Shown one piece after another: positions 1-9,684 of a stretch of 64,000 nucleotides of DNA. Source of the DNA: Nocardioides alkalitolerans DSM 16699 (GTDB lineage: Bacteria > Actinomycetota > Actinomycetes > Propionibacteriales > Nocardioidaceae); NCBI RefSeq assembly GCF_000426525.1, contig NZ_AUFN01000015.1, forward strand, positions 124,001-188,000. The letters run 5' to 3'. A program made the translations under genes and the position numbers. Numbering within the stretch: the first letter of the stretch is position 1; each line of letters begins with the position of its first letter. The notes under the pieces are model-generated. The model did no database searches and was not told the origin of the DNA. It saw only the letters and a program-made list of their open reading frames with translations.

Positions 1-822
1 GCTGGCCCCGCGGTAGCGGTCGATCGCCCCGTCGATGCGGCTCTGCGTGCGGGCCTCGACGGCGTAGGAGCGCACCACGGCGGCACCGACCACCGGCTCG
101 GCGATCGCGGAGAGCATGACGCCCACCTGGCGACGCACGACGCCGTACGCGGCCGACAGCTTGCGCTGGAAGTAGCGCAGCGACGCGAACAGGGGCAGGA
201 AGCAGACCCAGACCACGATCGTGAGCTGCCAGCTGTAGATCGCCATCACGACCGTGGCCACGAGGATCTGGCCGATGCTCACCACGAACAGCACGCCGCC
301 GAACACGATGAACTGGCTGACCTGGTCGATGTCGCTCGTGACGCGGGAGACGAGCGAGCCGCGCCGCTCGGTGTCCTGCGTGCCGAGCGGCAGGTCGTGC
401 ACGTGCCGGAACGCCTTGGTGCGCAGGGTCGCCAGGCCGCTCTCGGCGGCGAAGAACAGCCGCGCGGTCATGAAGTACGACGCGATGCCCGTGACGAGCA
501 CGGCCAGTGCGGCCAACGCGCCCATGAGCATCGTGAAGGGCACGTCCGGACCGTCCGGGCCGTTGATGCCGCGGTCGAGCGTCTGCTGCACCGCGACCGG
601 CACGACCACCTGGCCGAAGGTGGCGACGACGGCCAGCAGGAGCGTGACGCCCACCCCCTTGCGCAGCTCGGGCGAGTAGCCCACGCCCCGGCGGATCGTC
701 TCGATCGCCCCGATCTCCTCGCCGGAGACCACGGCCGTGACGGCGCGTCCGCGCTCGCCACCGCGGCCCGGCTCGAGGGTGCCGTCGTCCTGCAGGTCGG
801 TGGCCTCGGTGGTCGTGCTCAT
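1..822 (-). CDS. ABC exporter half-transporter, N-terminal part (cut by window edge)
   Basis: The gene runs leftwards off the window; 274 codons are visible from an ATG at 822. The visible part is the membrane domain of a type IV ABC exporter. After a charged N-terminus of about 55 residues come hydrophobic helices (a stretch near residues 59-75, a second after FTMLMGALAALAVLVTG), then motifs typical of this domain such as LVSRVTSDIDQVSQF. The ATPase domain lies outside the window. Its ATG overlaps the stop of the upstream ABC gene (ATGA), so the two are co-translated and probably form a heterodimer. That partner has a degenerate ATP site, so this subunit would be expected to carry the competent one. 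The substrate cannot be told from sequence. Confidence 0.85.
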   Translation of the reverse strand, partial: MSTTTEATDLQDDGTLEPGRGGERGRAVTAVVSGEEIGAIETIRRGVGYSPELRKGVGVTLLLAVVATFGQVVVPVAVQQTLDRGINGPDGPDVPFTMLMGALAALAVLVTGIASYFMTARLFFAAESGLATLRTKAFRHVHDLPLGTQDTERRGSLVSRVTSDIDQVSQFIVFGGVLFVVSIGQILVATVVMAIYSWQLTIVVWVCFLPLFASLRYFQRKLSAAYGVVRRQVGVMLSAIAEPVVGAAVVRSYAVEARTQSRIDGAIDRYRGAS

Positions 823-2726
823 CGCCCGGCCTCCTCGTCGTTGGTGGTCTCGGAGCCCGCGATGACCGCCTCGCCCGGGACGGGGACCACCGGGTCGACA
901 GCGGCGGCGGCGACCGGGGCACCCGCGTCGTCGGCGGCGTTCTCGTAGGCGTTGACGAGCCCCGCGTACGCCGGGTTGCGGCGCAGCAGGTCGGCGTGGG
1001 TGCCGCGGTCGACGACGCGGCCGTGGTCGAGGTAGACGACCTCGTCGGCCAGCCCGATCGTGGCCTTGCGGTAGGCGACGACCACGAGCGTCGTGCCGTC
1101 GCCGGCCTCGCGCAGGCCGCCCAGGATGCGTGCCTCCACCTCGGGGTCGACGGCCGAGGTGGCGTCGTCGAGCACCAGCAGCCGCGGCCGGCGCACCAGG
1201 GCCCGGGCGAGCGAGAGCCGCTGGCGCTGGCCGCCGGACAACGTGGTGCCGCGCTCCCCCAGCTCGGTGTCGAGGCCGTGGGCCAGGCGTCGGACGAAGG
1301 TGTCGGCCTGGGCGACGCGCAGGGCCTCCCACACCTCGTCGTCGCTCACGTCGGCGCCGAGCGCGACGTTGCCGCGCACGGTGTCGTCGAAGAGGAAGGC
1401 GGTCTGGGGCACGACGGTGACGGCCTCGGCCAGCGCGCCGTAGGCCAGCTCGCGCAGGTCGACCCCGTCGACCCGGACGCCGCCGGCCTGCGGGTCGACC
1501 AGACGCGTGAGGAGGCTGGTGAGCGTGCTCTTGCCCGACGCCGTCGGACCGACCACGGCGACCGTGCGGCCCGGCTGGACCTCGAAGTCGACGTCGTCGA
1601 GCACGCGGCTCGCCGGCCCGTAGCCGAAGCGCACGTGGTCGACCTCGAGCCGGGCGCCGCGGCGCTCCCGGGCCGCGCCGGCGGCGCCGCCCGGGCGGAG
1701 GCGCTCCTCGCCGTACACGAGACCGCCCTCCTCGTCGAGGACGCGGTGGACGCGGTCGTAGCCGACGACGCTGCGCGGCAGGTCGCCCAGCAGCCAGCCG
1801 ATCGAGCGGATCGGGAAGGCGACGATCGTCAACAGGTAGGCGATCGTCACGACCGAGCCCGCCTCGGTGGTGCCGTCGAGCACGCGGGCGGTGCCGACCA
1901 CCAGCACCAGCAGGACGCCGATGTTCGGCAGCGCGTTGAGCGCCGGGTCGAAGGCGGCCCGCATGCGACCCGCGCGGATCGCGACGTCGCGCAGCTCGCG
2001 CGTGCGCTCGGCGAAGCGTGCCGTCTCCTCCTCCTCGCGGCCCAGCGTCTTGACGACCATGGCGCCGTCGAAGGACTCGTGCGCGATCTCGCTGACCTCG
2101 CCGCGCAGCTCCTGCACCCGCGTCATCAGCGGTGACGTGAGCCGCTGGAAGTAGAGGTTGACGACGATGACCGCCGGGAAGACGAGCAGTCCGATCACGG
2201 CGAGCACGAGGTCGGTGAGCAGCATCTGCGCGATCGCGATCACCATCATCGCGATGGTGCCCACCGCCATCGGCAGCGGCGCGACCGGCGTCCACGCCGC
2301 CTGCACGTCGGAGTTCGCGTTCGAGAGCAGGACGCCCGTCGGGTGGCGGTGGTGCCACTCCATGGGCAGCGTCAGGTACTGCCGCGTCACCGCGCGGCGG
2401 TAGTGCGCCTCCATGCGGTACTGCATGATCCCCGCGCCGAGCCGACGGGCGACGATGCCGACCGCCCGCAGGATCGCGACGCCGACGAAGAGCCCCACCA
2501 CCGCCCAGAGCGCGCCCGCGCCGACCTCGCCCGTGTCGAAGGCGGGCAGCACGACGTGGTCGGTGGCCCAGCCCAGCACCCACGCGTCGGCGACGGTCAG
2601 CGCGCCGAAGAGCACGCTGCCGAGCGCGGAGACGGCGAAGACCCACGGCTCGCGCCGGATCGCCACGCCGAGCACGCGCAGGCCCGCCATCGTCGGTGAG
2701 CGGCGGGCTTCGGTCTTCGTCGACAC
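819..2726 (-). CDS. ABC exporter half-transporter with degenerate ATPase site
   Basis: A 635-aa membrane-plus-ATPase half-transporter. Six hydrophobic helices fill roughly residues 30-310. The ATPase domain has Walker A GPTASGKST near residue 395, signature LSGGQRQR, and Walker B LLVLDDATSAVD near 516-527. The catalytic Glu after Walker B is Asp (D521) and the H-loop His is Tyr (VAYRKAT, Y552), so this half should bind ATP but hydrolyse it poorly, as in heterodimeric exporters such as TM287/288. I chose the GTG at 2726 because AGGAG lies 8 nt upstream; the open frame continues further but with coding unlike the family. It overlaps the next ABC gene by 4 nt. Confidence 0.88.
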   Translation of the reverse strand: MSTKTEARRSPTMAGLRVLGVAIRREPWVFAVSALGSVLFGALTVADAWVLGWATDHVVLPAFDTGEVGAGALWAVVGLFVGVAILRAVGIVARRLGAGIMQYRMEAHYRRAVTRQYLTLPMEWHHRHPTGVLLSNANSDVQAAWTPVAPLPMAVGTIAMMVIAIAQMLLTDLVLAVIGLLVFPAVIVVNLYFQRLTSPLMTRVQELRGEVSEIAHESFDGAMVVKTLGREEEETARFAERTRELRDVAIRAGRMRAAFDPALNALPNIGVLLVLVVGTARVLDGTTEAGSVVTIAYLLTIVAFPIRSIGWLLGDLPRSVVGYDRVHRVLDEEGGLVYGEERLRPGGAAGAARERRGARLEVDHVRFGYGPASRVLDDVDFEVQPGRTVAVVGPTASGKSTLTSLLTRLVDPQAGGVRVDGVDLRELAYGALAEAVTVVPQTAFLFDDTVRGNVALGADVSDDEVWEALRVAQADTFVRRLAHGLDTELGERGTTLSGGQRQRLSLARALVRRPRLLVLDDATSAVDPEVEARILGGLREAGDGTTLVVVAYRKATIGLADEVVYLDHGRVVDRGTHADLLRRNPAYAGLVNAYENAADDAGAPVAAAAVDPVVPVPGEAVIAGSETTNDEEAGR

Positions 2727-2864
2727 GCGGTCGGGCTCCTCGAGGTGGTCGTGGCCGGAGGCCGGGGAGGGTGGTCGGGGACGGAGATCCAACCTAGAAG
2801 AGGCCACCGACATTCCCCGATTCCTGCCCACCCGTCCTCCCCGGCACCGCTGCCGACCACCCCG

Positions 2865-2870
2865 TAGGGT
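2865..2870 (+). promoter_or_regulatory. -10 element of a leaderless promoter (TIGR03085 gene)
   Basis: TAGGGT ends 6 nt before the GTG at 2877, so the predicted transcription start falls on the start codon. No Shine-Dalgarno sequence is present. Confidence 0.55.
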
Positions 2871-2876
2871 CGGGAC

Positions 2877-3515
2877 GTGCCGTCCTCCCCCTCCCTCGCC
2901 CGCGCCGAGCGCGAGGCGCTCGCCGGTCTGGCCCTCGAGCTCGGGCCGGGTGCCCCCACGCTCTGCGGCGACTGGACCGTCAAGGACCTCGTCGTGCACC
3001 TCCTCGTGCGGGAGCGCAACCCGCTGGCCGCGGCCGGCGTGATGCTCCCGCCGCTGGCGCCGGTCACGCGGCGCGTCACCCGGCGATGGGCGCGCGCCGA
3101 CCTGCCGCTCCTGGTCGACCAGCTGCGGCGACCGCGGCTCACGTGGGCGGCCGTCGGGCCCCTCGACCGGCTCGGCAACACGGTCGAGCTGCTCGTGCAC
3201 CACGAGGACGTCCGTCGCGCGCAGCACGACTGGGAGCCGCGGCCGCTCGACGACGCCACCCAGGACGCCGTGTGGCGCCTCGTGCGCCCGTTCGGCAAGG
3301 TCGCGGCACGCAAGGTCGGCGCGCCGCTGGTGGCCGTCGACGCCCGGACCGGGGCGCGGGCGACCATCCGCGGCGGCGTCGGTCCCGCCGTGGTGACGGC
3401 CGCACCGCTGGAGATCCTGCTGTTCCTCCTGGGCCGCGAGCAGGTGCGCGACCTCGAGGTCACCGGCCCCGATCTCGCCGTGCGCCGGCTGCAGAACGCG
3501 ACGCGCGGCTACTGA
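2877..3515 (+). CDS. TIGR03085 family DinB-fold metal-binding protein
   Basis: A 212-aa protein resembling the actinobacterial TIGR03085 family, related to the N-terminal domain of mycothiol-dependent maleylpyruvate isomerases (DinB/YfiT-like four-helix fold). Typical features are an N-terminal CGDWTVKDLVVHLLVRE helix with one likely metal-ligand His, and LLVHHEDVRRA near residues 103-113 with more His. The biochemical role is unknown; a mycothiol-linked or metal-dependent function is only family inference. It converges on hisF with 7 nt between the stops. To my knowledge the family is often found near his genes in actinomycetes, so the location is conserved but unexplained. The GTG start fits a leaderless transcript. 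Confidence 0.75.
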   Translation: MPSSPSLARAEREALAGLALELGPGAPTLCGDWTVKDLVVHLLVRERNPLAAAGVMLPPLAPVTRRVTRRWARADLPLLVDQLRRPRLTWAAVGPLDRLGNTVELLVHHEDVRRAQHDWEPRPLDDATQDAVWRLVRPFGKVAARKVGAPLVAVDARTGARATIRGGVGPAVVTAAPLEILLFLLGREQVRDLEVTGPDLAVRRLQNATRGY

Positions 3516-3522
3516 CGCCGGG

Positions 3523-4299
3523 CTAGCGACGCACGGGGCGACCGGCGTCGGCGAGCGCGCCCTTCACGTCGCGGATGCGCAGCGTGCCGAAGTGGAACAC
3601 CGTCGCGGCGAGCACGGCGTCGGCGCCCGCCTCGACGGCGGGGGCGAAGTGCTCGACCGCTCCGGCTCCCCCGGACGCGATCACCGGCACGGTCACCTCA
3701 CGTCGTACGGCGCGCAGCAGCTCGAGGTCGAACCCGTCCTGGGTGCCGTCGGCGTCCATGGCGTTGAGCAGGATCTCGCCCGCGCCCAGCTCGGCGGCAC
3801 GCACCGCCCACTCGATCGCGTCGATCCCCGCGGAGCGGCGTCCGCCGTGCGTCGTCACCTCGAAGCCCGACGCCGTGCCCGGGCCGTCCGCCGGGACGCG
3901 GCGCGCGTCGACCGAGAGCACCAGCACCTGGTTGCCGAAGCGGTCGGCGATCTCGGCTACCAGCTCGGGGCGACGGATCGCGGCGGTGTTGACGGCCACC
4001 TTGTCGGCGCCGGCGCGCAGCAGCCGGTCGACGTCGGCGACCGACGAGACGCCGCCGCCCACGGTGAGCGGGATGAACACCTGCTCGGCCGTGGCCGAGA
4101 CGATCTCCATCGTCGTCGCGCGGCCCTCGTGGGAGGCCGAGATGTCGAGGAAGGTCAGCTCGTCGGCGCCCTCCGCGTCGTACGTGCGGGCCAGCTCGAC
4201 CGGGTCGCCCGCGTCGCGGAGCTCGCGGAAGTTGATGCCCTTGACCACCCGGCCGCCGTCGACGTCGAGGCACGGGATGACACGCACCGCCAGCGACAC
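3523..4299 (-). CDS. hisF: Imidazole glycerol phosphate synthase, cyclase subunit HisF
   Basis: The 258-aa TIM-barrel partner of HisH. It uses ammonia from HisH to convert PRFAR into imidazole glycerol phosphate and AICAR, the fifth step of histidine synthesis. The start ([15 protein letters not shown]) carries the catalytic Asp (D12), and the second catalytic Asp sits in LSVDARR near residue 131. Phosphate-binding loops TVGGGVSS and [11 protein letters not shown] are intact. Length is normal. The GTG start at 4299 lies 3 nt after the priA stop, so it is translationally coupled. It is the last his gene of the minus-strand operon here; hisI is not in the window. Confidence 0.97.
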   Translation of the reverse strand: MSLAVRVIPCLDVDGGRVVKGINFRELRDAGDPVELARTYDAEGADELTFLDISASHEGRATTMEIVSATAEQVFIPLTVGGGVSSVADVDRLLRAGADKVAVNTAAIRRPELVAEIADRFGNQVLVLSVDARRVPADGPGTASGFEVTTHGGRRSAGIDAIEWAVRAAELGAGEILLNAMDADGTQDGFDLELLRAVRREVTVPVIASGGAGAVEHFAPAVEAGADAVLAATVFHFGTLRIRDVKGALADAGRPVRR

Positions 4300-4302
4300 G
4301 GC

Positions 4303-5040
4303 TCAGGCGCCCGTCGGCAGCGTCAGCGCGAGCGCGTCGGCTAGCGTGAAGCGACCCTCGTAGAGCGCCGTGCCGATGATCGCGCCCTCGACCCCGTCGG
4401 GGACGAGGCCCTGGAGCGCCTCGAGGTCGGCGAGCTCCGTGATGCCGCCCGACGCCACGACGGGGCGGTCGGTGGCGGCGCAGACGTCGCGCAGGAGGTC
4501 GAGGTTCGGGCCCTGGAGCATGCCGTCCTTGTTGACGTCGGTGACGACGTACCGGGCGCAGCCCTCGGCGTCGAGACGGGTGAGGACGTCGTAGAGGTCG
4601 CCGCCCTCGCGGGTCCAGCCGCGCGCGGCCAGGGTGCGTCCGCGCACGTCGAGGCCGACCGCGACCCGGTCGCCGTACGTCGCGATCGCCCGCGCGCACC
4701 ACTCCGGGTTCTCGATGGCCGCGGTGCCGATGTTGACGCGACGGCAGCCCGCGTCCATCGCCGCCCGCAGCGACTCGTCGTCGCGGATGCCGCCGCTCAT
4801 CTCGACCTTGATGTCGAGCGTGCCGACGATCTCCGCCTGCAGCGCCCGGTTGTCGCCGCGGCCGAAGGCGGCGTCGAGGTCGACGAGGTGCAGCCACTCG
4901 GCGCCCGCCTCCTGCCAGCGCAGCGCGGCCTCGACCGGGTCGCCGAAGCGCTTCTCGGAGCCGGACACGCCCTGCACGAGCTGGACGGCCTGACCTCCCG
5001 CGATGTCCACGGCGGGCAGCAGCTCCAGGTACGACGACAT
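4303..5040 (-). CDS. priA: Bifunctional HisA/TrpF isomerase PriA
   Basis: The 245-aa beta/alpha-barrel isomerase of actinobacteria that serves histidine synthesis (ProFAR to PRFAR) and usually tryptophan synthesis (phosphoribosyl anthranilate isomerisation). It begins [20 protein letters not shown] with catalytic Asp D12; the second catalytic Asp is in [10 protein letters not shown]. The Arg and Trp of the mobile loop ([14 protein letters not shown]), linked to TrpF activity, are kept. The position equivalent to Arg19 of the M. tuberculosis enzyme is Gln20 (codon CAG), so dual specificity should not be assumed. It lies between hisH (67-nt gap) and hisF (3-nt gap). Confidence 0.93.
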   Translation of the reverse strand: MSSYLELLPAVDIAGGQAVQLVQGVSGSEKRFGDPVEAALRWQEAGAEWLHLVDLDAAFGRGDNRALQAEIVGTLDIKVEMSGGIRDDESLRAAMDAGCRRVNIGTAAIENPEWCARAIATYGDRVAVGLDVRGRTLAARGWTREGGDLYDVLTRLDAEGCARYVVTDVNKDGMLQGPNLDLLRDVCAATDRPVVASGGITELADLEALQGLVPDGVEGAIIGTALYEGRFTLADALALTLPTGA

Positions 5041-5107
5041 GCGGGCGGTTCTCCTCGATCGACGGGGTGGTGCGGGGTGCGGGTCGGCCGGGCGGCGACC
5101 CGGCGGA

Positions 5108-5785
5108 TCAGGCCCGGACGGCGACGGGCAGCGTCGCCACCCAGTTGCGCAGCAGGGCCGCGCCGGCGTCGCCGGACTTCTCCGGGTGGAACTGGGTCGC
5201 CCACAGCGGACCGTTCTCGACGGCGGCCACGAAGCGGTCGCCGCCGTGCTCGGCCCAGGTGACGAGCGGTGCCTTGGTGCGGTTGTTGGTCTCGAGCTCC
5301 CAACGGCGCACGCCGTACGAGTGCACGAAGTAGAAGCGCTCGCCCTCGATGCCCGCGAACAGCTGGGAGCCCTCCGGGGCCTCCACGGTGTTCCAGCCCA
5401 TGTGGGGGACGACGGGCGCCTCGAGGCGCTCGACGACCCCGGGCCACTCGTCGCAGCCGTCGGTCTCGACGCCGTGCTCGATGCCCCGGGCGAACAGGAT
5501 CTGCATGCCCACGCAGATGCCGAGCACCGGACGACCGCCGGCCAGGCGCCGGCCGATGATCTCGTGGCCCTTCACCGCCCGGAGGCCGGACATGCAGGCC
5601 GCGTAGGCGCCGACCCCGGGGACGAGCAGGCCGTCGGCGTCCATCGCCGCCTGCTTGTCGCTGGTCAGCACGACGTCGGCGCCCGCGCGCTCGACCGCCC
5701 GCACGGCGGAGCGCAGGTTGCCCGAGCCGTAGTCGAGGACGACGACGGTGGGACGGCCCGCAGGGGCGCCGGGCGTCTCGGTCAC
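5108..5785 (-). CDS. hisH: Imidazole glycerol phosphate synthase, glutaminase subunit HisH
   Basis: A 225-aa class I glutamine amidotransferase that feeds ammonia to HisF. The nucleophile Cys is in GICVGMQ (C91) and the His/Glu pair in QFHPEKSG near residues 204-206. The N-terminus [14 protein letters not shown] is typical, preceded by about 12 extra residues. The GTG start overlaps the hisB stop (GTGA), which supports this start. The enzyme acts in a complex with HisF, encoded two genes downstream. Confidence 0.96.
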   Translation of the reverse strand: MTETPGAPAGRPTVVVLDYGSGNLRSAVRAVERAGADVVLTSDKQAAMDADGLLVPGVGAYAACMSGLRAVKGHEIIGRRLAGGRPVLGICVGMQILFARGIEHGVETDGCDEWPGVVERLEAPVVPHMGWNTVEAPEGSQLFAGIEGERFYFVHSYGVRRWELETNNRTKAPLVTWAEHGGDRFVAAVENGPLWATQFHPEKSGDAGAALLRNWVATLPVAVRA

Positions 5786-6390
5786 AGCGTGCCCTTGGTG
5801 GAGGGCACCCCGGTCTCGCGCGGGTCGATCGCCACCGCGTCGCGGAACGCCCGGGCGAAGGCCTTGAACTGGGTCTCCACGATGTGGTGCGGCTCGCGGC
5901 CCGCCAGGACGCGCACGTGCAGCGCGAGGTGGGCGTGGAACGCGATGGTCTCGAAGACGTGCTTCGTCAGCGACCCGAGGTAGGCCACCCCGGAGCCGCC
6001 CAGCTGCACGTAGACCTGGCCCTCGGGCTCGCCCGTGTGGACGCAGTAGGGACGGCCGGAGATGTCGACGACCGCCTGGACGAGCGCCTCGTCGAGCGGC
6101 ACCGTCGCGTCGCCGAAGCGTCGCGTGCCCGCCTTGTCGCCCAGCGCCTGGCGGATCGCCTGGCCCAGGACGATCGCCGTGTCCTCCACCGTGTGGTGGG
6201 CGTCGATCCAGGTGTCGCCCTCGGCGCGCACCGTCAGGTCGAGCAGCGCGTGCCGGGCAAACGCGGTGAGCATGTGGTCGTAGAAGCCGACGCCGGTGGA
6301 GATGTCGTGGCGACCGGAGCCGTCGATGTCGATCTCGACGACGATCTTGGACTCGCTCGTGGTGCGCTCGAGCTTCGCCGTACGGCTCAT
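5782..6390 (-). CDS. hisB: Imidazoleglycerol-phosphate dehydratase HisB
   Basis: A 202-aa monofunctional dehydratase (no phosphatase domain), sixth step of histidine synthesis. The two manganese-binding His clusters are clear: DAHHTVEDT and [11 protein letters not shown], with an earlier [13 protein letters not shown] chose the ATG at 6390, giving [15 protein letters not shown], because it overlaps the hisC stop (ATGA) and matches family length. Translationally coupled on both sides. Confidence 0.97.
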   Translation of the reverse strand: MSRTAKLERTTSESKIVVEIDIDGSGRHDISTGVGFYDHMLTAFARHALLDLTVRAEGDTWIDAHHTVEDTAIVLGQAIRQALGDKAGTRRFGDATVPLDEALVQAVVDISGRPYCVHTGEPEGQVYVQLGGSGVAYLGSLTKHVFETIAFHAHLALHVRVLAGREPHHIVETQFKAFARAFRDAVAIDPRETGVPSTKGTL

Positions 6391-7565
6391 GCGCCGGGCT
6401 CCTTCGGGGTGGTCGGGGTGGTGGGGAGGATCGGGGTGGAGGCGTCGACGAGGCGCGGTGCGTCCTTCGCCACGACCGACAGCGCGTCGCGGAACGCGGC
6501 CATCTCGTCGGGCGTGCCGACGGAGACCCGCAGCCAGCCCTCGGGGCCGGTCTCGCGGATCAGGACGCCGCGGTCGACCAGGCCCTGCCAGACGGCGTGG
6601 CGGTCGGCGAAGCGCCCGAAGAGGACGAAGTTGGCGTCGGACGCGGCGACCTCGTGGCCCTCCTCGGTGAGCCACGTGACGAGCGCGTCGCGCTCCGCCC
6701 GCAGCGAGGCGACGTTGCCGAGCAGCTCGGGCGCGTGGCGCAGCGCGGCCAGCGCGGTCGCCTGGGTGACCGCGGAGAGGTGGTACGGCAGCCGCACGAC
6801 GCGGATCGCGTCCGTGATCGCCGGGTCGGCGGCGAGGTACCCGAGCCGGGCGCCCGCGAGGGCGAACGCCTTGCTCATCGTGCGGGTGACGACGAGGTTG
6901 CGGTGGGTCGGGAGCAGCTCGAGCGCGCTCGGCACCCCGGCCCGCCGGAACTCGCCGTACGCCTCGTCGACGACGAGCAGACCGTCGTGCTCGGCCACCG
7001 CGGCGCAGAGCGCCCCGACGGCCTCGGGCGGGAGCGCCGTGCCCGTCGGGTTGTTGGGGCTGGGCAGCAGCACGACGCTCGGCCGGTGCTCGGCGACCAG
7101 GGCGCGGGCGGCGTCGAGGTCGAGCGAGAAGTCGGTCTCGCGTCGCCCGGCCACCCAGGTGGTGCTCGTGTCGCGGGCGTACTCCGGGTACATGGAGTAG
7201 GTGGGCGCGAAGCTCAGGGCGGTGCGGCCGGGACCGCCGAAGGCCTGCAGCAGCTGCAGCATGACCTCGTTGGACCCGTTCGCCGCCCACACCTGGGCGG
7301 GGAGGACCGGGGCGTCGGCCGGGACGTCGCGCGAGAGGTACGCCGCGAGCTCGGTGCGCAGGGCCGTGAACTCACGGTCCGGGTAGCGGTTGAGCGTCGT
7401 GGCCGCCTCGGCGACCGCGGCGGCGATGTCGGCCACGCAGGCCGCCGAGGGGCCGTAGGGGTTCTCGTTCACGTTGAGCTGGACCGGCACGTCGTCGGTC
7501 GACATCTGCGGGGCGCCGTACGGCGCGATGCCCGCCAGCTCGTCGCGCAGGGGCGGGAAGGTCAT
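6387..7565 (-). CDS. hisC: Histidinol-phosphate aminotransferase HisC
   Basis: A 392-aa fold-type I PLP aminotransferase, seventh step of histidine synthesis. Substrate-binding NENPYGPS lies near the N-terminus, [10 protein letters not shown] in the cofactor domain, DEAYGEF at the conserved Asp/Tyr, and the PLP Lys in [15 protein letters not shown]. The ATG at 7565 overlaps the hisD stop (ATGA). The C-terminus carries a short Pro/Thr-rich tail ([13 protein letters not shown]). Confidence 0.96.
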   Translation of the reverse strand: MTFPPLRDELAGIAPYGAPQMSTDDVPVQLNVNENPYGPSAACVADIAAAVAEAATTLNRYPDREFTALRTELAAYLSRDVPADAPVLPAQVWAANGSNEVMLQLLQAFGGPGRTALSFAPTYSMYPEYARDTSTTWVAGRRETDFSLDLDAARALVAEHRPSVVLLPSPNNPTGTALPPEAVGALCAAVAEHDGLLVVDEAYGEFRRAGVPSALELLPTHRNLVVTRTMSKAFALAGARLGYLAADPAITDAIRVVRLPYHLSAVTQATALAALRHAPELLGNVASLRAERDALVTWLTEEGHEVAASDANFVLFGRFADRHAVWQGLVDRGVLIRETGPEGWLRVSVGTPDEMAAFRDALSVVAKDAPRLVDASTPILPTTPTTPKEPGA

Positions 7566-8860
7566 GCGAACCGCACCTTCACGGCCGTGCCGTGGCCCGG
7601 CAGGTCCTCCGCCTCGGCGAGGGTGACCACGTGGTCGGCCACGTCGGCCAGGCCGTCGCGGCTGTACTCCACGACGTGGATCGACCTGGTGAACGCCCGG
7701 ACCGAGAGACCGGACGAGTGGCAGGCGCACCCGCCGGTGGGCAGCACGTGGTTGGAGCCGGCGCAGTAGTCGCCGAGGCTCACGGGCGCGTAGGAGCCCA
7801 CGAAGATCGCCCCGGCGTTGCGGACGCGCCCCGCCCAGGACGCGGCGTCGGCCGTGTGGATCTCGAGGTGCTCGGCGGCGTAGGCGTTGACGACGTCGAG
7901 GCCCTGCTCGAGGTCGTCGACGAGCACGGTGCCGGACTGGCGCCCCGTGAGCGCCGTGCGGATGCGCTCCTCGTGGCGGGCGGCGCCGACCTGCGTGTCG
8001 AGCTCGACGTCGACGGCAGCGGCCAGGCGCTCGCTCGGCGTCACCAGCACGGCGCCGGCCAGCGGGTCGTGCTCGGCCTGGCTGACGAGGTCGGCCGCGA
8101 CGAACGCCGCGTCGGCCGTGTCGTCGGCGAGGATGGCGATCTCGGTGGGCCCGGCCTCGGAGTCGATGCCGACCGTGCCGCGCACGAGACGCTTCGCGGC
8201 AGCGACGTACACGTTGCCCGGCCCGGTCACGAGGTCGACCTGGCGGCAGGGGCCCGCGCCGTACGCGAACATCGCGATCGCCTGGGCACCGCCCACCGCG
8301 TAGACCTCGTCGACGCCGAGCAGCGCGCAGGCGGCCAGGATCGTCGGGTGCACGGAGCCGCCGAACGCCTTCTGGGGCGGGCTCGCGAGCGCGATCGACG
8401 GCACGCCGGCGGTCTGGGCGGGCACGACGTTCATCAGGACGCTCGACACGAGCGGCGCGAGACCGCCGGGCACGTAGAGGCCGACCCGGTCGACCGCCAC
8501 CTTGCGGTGGGTCACCCGGGCGCCGGGCGCCAGGTCGCTCACGACGTCGGACTCGAGCTCGGCGGCGCTCGTCACCCGCAGGCGGGCGATCGACTCCTCG
8601 AGCCCGGCCCGGATCGCGGGGTCGAGCTGCTCGAGGGCCGCGGTGGTCGCGCCGGCCGGCACACGGATGTCGTCGAGCTCGACGCCGTCGAACTTCGCCG
8701 ACAGCTCGAGGACGGCCTCGACGCCCCGCTCGCGGACCGCGTCGCAGATCGACTGCACCGCCGGTACGGCGGCCTCGACGTCGAAGTCGGCGCGGGGAAC
8801 CACGGCGCGGTAGTCGAGGGAGCCGGGGGCGGCTCCGCGCAGGTCGATGCGACGGATCAT
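7562..8860 (-). CDS. hisD: Histidinol dehydrogenase HisD
   Basis: A 432-aa zinc enzyme that oxidises histidinol to histidine with two NAD, the last step of the pathway. Family motifs include [54 protein letters not shown], the zinc-ligand region [10 protein letters not shown], and [17 protein letters not shown] start it at the ATG at 8860: MIRRIDLRG matches the family, and a -10 hexamer sits 7 nt upstream. It is the first gene of the operon hisD-C-B-H-priA-F, divergent from the Lon-N gene. Confidence 0.97.
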   Translation of the reverse strand: MIRRIDLRGAAPGSLDYRAVVPRADFDVEAAVPAVQSICDAVRERGVEAVLELSAKFDGVELDDIRVPAGATTAALEQLDPAIRAGLEESIARLRVTSAAELESDVVSDLAPGARVTHRKVAVDRVGLYVPGGLAPLVSSVLMNVVPAQTAGVPSIALASPPQKAFGGSVHPTILAACALLGVDEVYAVGGAQAIAMFAYGAGPCRQVDLVTGPGNVYVAAAKRLVRGTVGIDSEAGPTEIAILADDTADAAFVAADLVSQAEHDPLAGAVLVTPSERLAAAVDVELDTQVGAARHEERIRTALTGRQSGTVLVDDLEQGLDVVNAYAAEHLEIHTADAASWAGRVRNAGAIFVGSYAPVSLGDYCAGSNHVLPTGGCACHSSGLSVRAFTRSIHVVEYSRDGLADVADHVVTLAEAEDLPGHGTAVKVRFA

Positions 8861-8867
8861 GCCCGCG

Positions 8868-8873
8868 ATTCTA
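8868..8873 (-). promoter_or_regulatory. -10 element of the his operon (leaderless)
   Basis: TAGAAT on the minus strand, separated from the hisD ATG by 7 nt. It shares an 83-bp intergenic region with the divergent promoter of the Lon-N gene. Confidence 0.6.
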
Positions 8874-8930
8874 GGTGTCGGCGCCGACGGCCCCGTCATC
8901 GCGGCCGTCAGGTGGGCGGGGCCCATGCCC

Positions 8931-8936
8931 TAGGCT
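8931..8936 (+). promoter_or_regulatory. -10 element of the Lon-N gene (leaderless)
   Basis: TAGGCT followed by a 7-nt spacer and the GTG start at 8944; no ribosome binding site is visible. Confidence 0.55.
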
Positions 8937-8943
8937 CGCCGGT

Positions 8944-9684
8944 GTGAGCGCCGCGGACGGACCAGCCGACGAGTCCCCCGACGACGGCGCCCTGCCGGGT
9001 GAGGGACCGGCGCCCCTGCAGCTGCCGATGTTCCCCCTCGGCTCCGTGCTCTTCCCCGGCCTGACGGTCCCGCTGCACGTCTTCGAGGACCGCTACCGCG
9101 CCCTGGTGCACCACCTGCTGCGCGAGCCCGACCCCGCCCTGCGCGTCTTCGGCTCGGTGGCGATCCGTGAGGGCTACGAGGTCGGCGACCACGGCAACCA
9201 GTCGCTCCAGCGCGTCGGCTGCCGGCTCCAGCTCACCGAGGTCGAGGCCCACGAGGACGGCACGTTCGACGTCGTCGCCGTCTGCCGCGACCGCATCCGG
9301 CTCGACCGTCTCGACCCGAGCGGCACCTTCCCCGTCGGCGACGTCGTGCTCCTCGACGAGGAGCCGGCCGCGGGCCTGCCGGTGGTCGGCGCGGCCGTCG
9401 ACCGCACCTCCGCGCTCTTCACCGCCTACCAGACCGTCGTGGCGCAGCTGCGCGGCGACGTGCTCTCGGGCGAGCTGCCGCGCGACCCGACGTACCTCTC
9501 GTGGGCCATGTCGGCCGTGGCCCCGCTCCCCCTGCCCGACCGCCAGCGGCTGCTCGAGACCGACGACACCACCGAGCGCCTCGTGCTGCTCGGCGACCTC
9601 TTCGCCTCCGAGCTGCAGGCCATGAACGTCATCCCGTCGCTGCCGGCCACGCGGCTCAACCGCACCGGCTGGTCCCCGAACTGA
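8944..9684 (+). CDS. LON N-terminal (substrate-binding) domain protein
   Basis: A 246-aa protein made almost entirely of the LON N-terminal domain (PUA-like fold), without the AAA+ or protease domains of Lon. The hallmark start LQLPMFPLGSVLFPGLTVPLHVFEDRY follows an acidic leader of about 27 residues; the second half is helical, as in stand-alone LON-domain proteins. Its role is unknown; substrate binding without proteolysis is inference. I chose the GTG at 8944 because a -10 element 7 nt upstream indicates a leaderless start. The TGA overlaps the ATG of the downstream gene. Confidence 0.88.
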   Translation: MSAADGPADESPDDGALPGEGPAPLQLPMFPLGSVLFPGLTVPLHVFEDRYRALVHHLLREPDPALRVFGSVAIREGYEVGDHGNQSLQRVGCRLQLTEVEAHEDGTFDVVAVCRDRIRLDRLDPSGTFPVGDVVLLDEEPAAGLPVVGAAVDRTSALFTAYQTVVAQLRGDVLSGELPRDPTYLSWAMSAVAPLPLPDRQRLLETDDTTERLVLLGDLFASELQAMNVIPSLPATRLNRTGWSPN

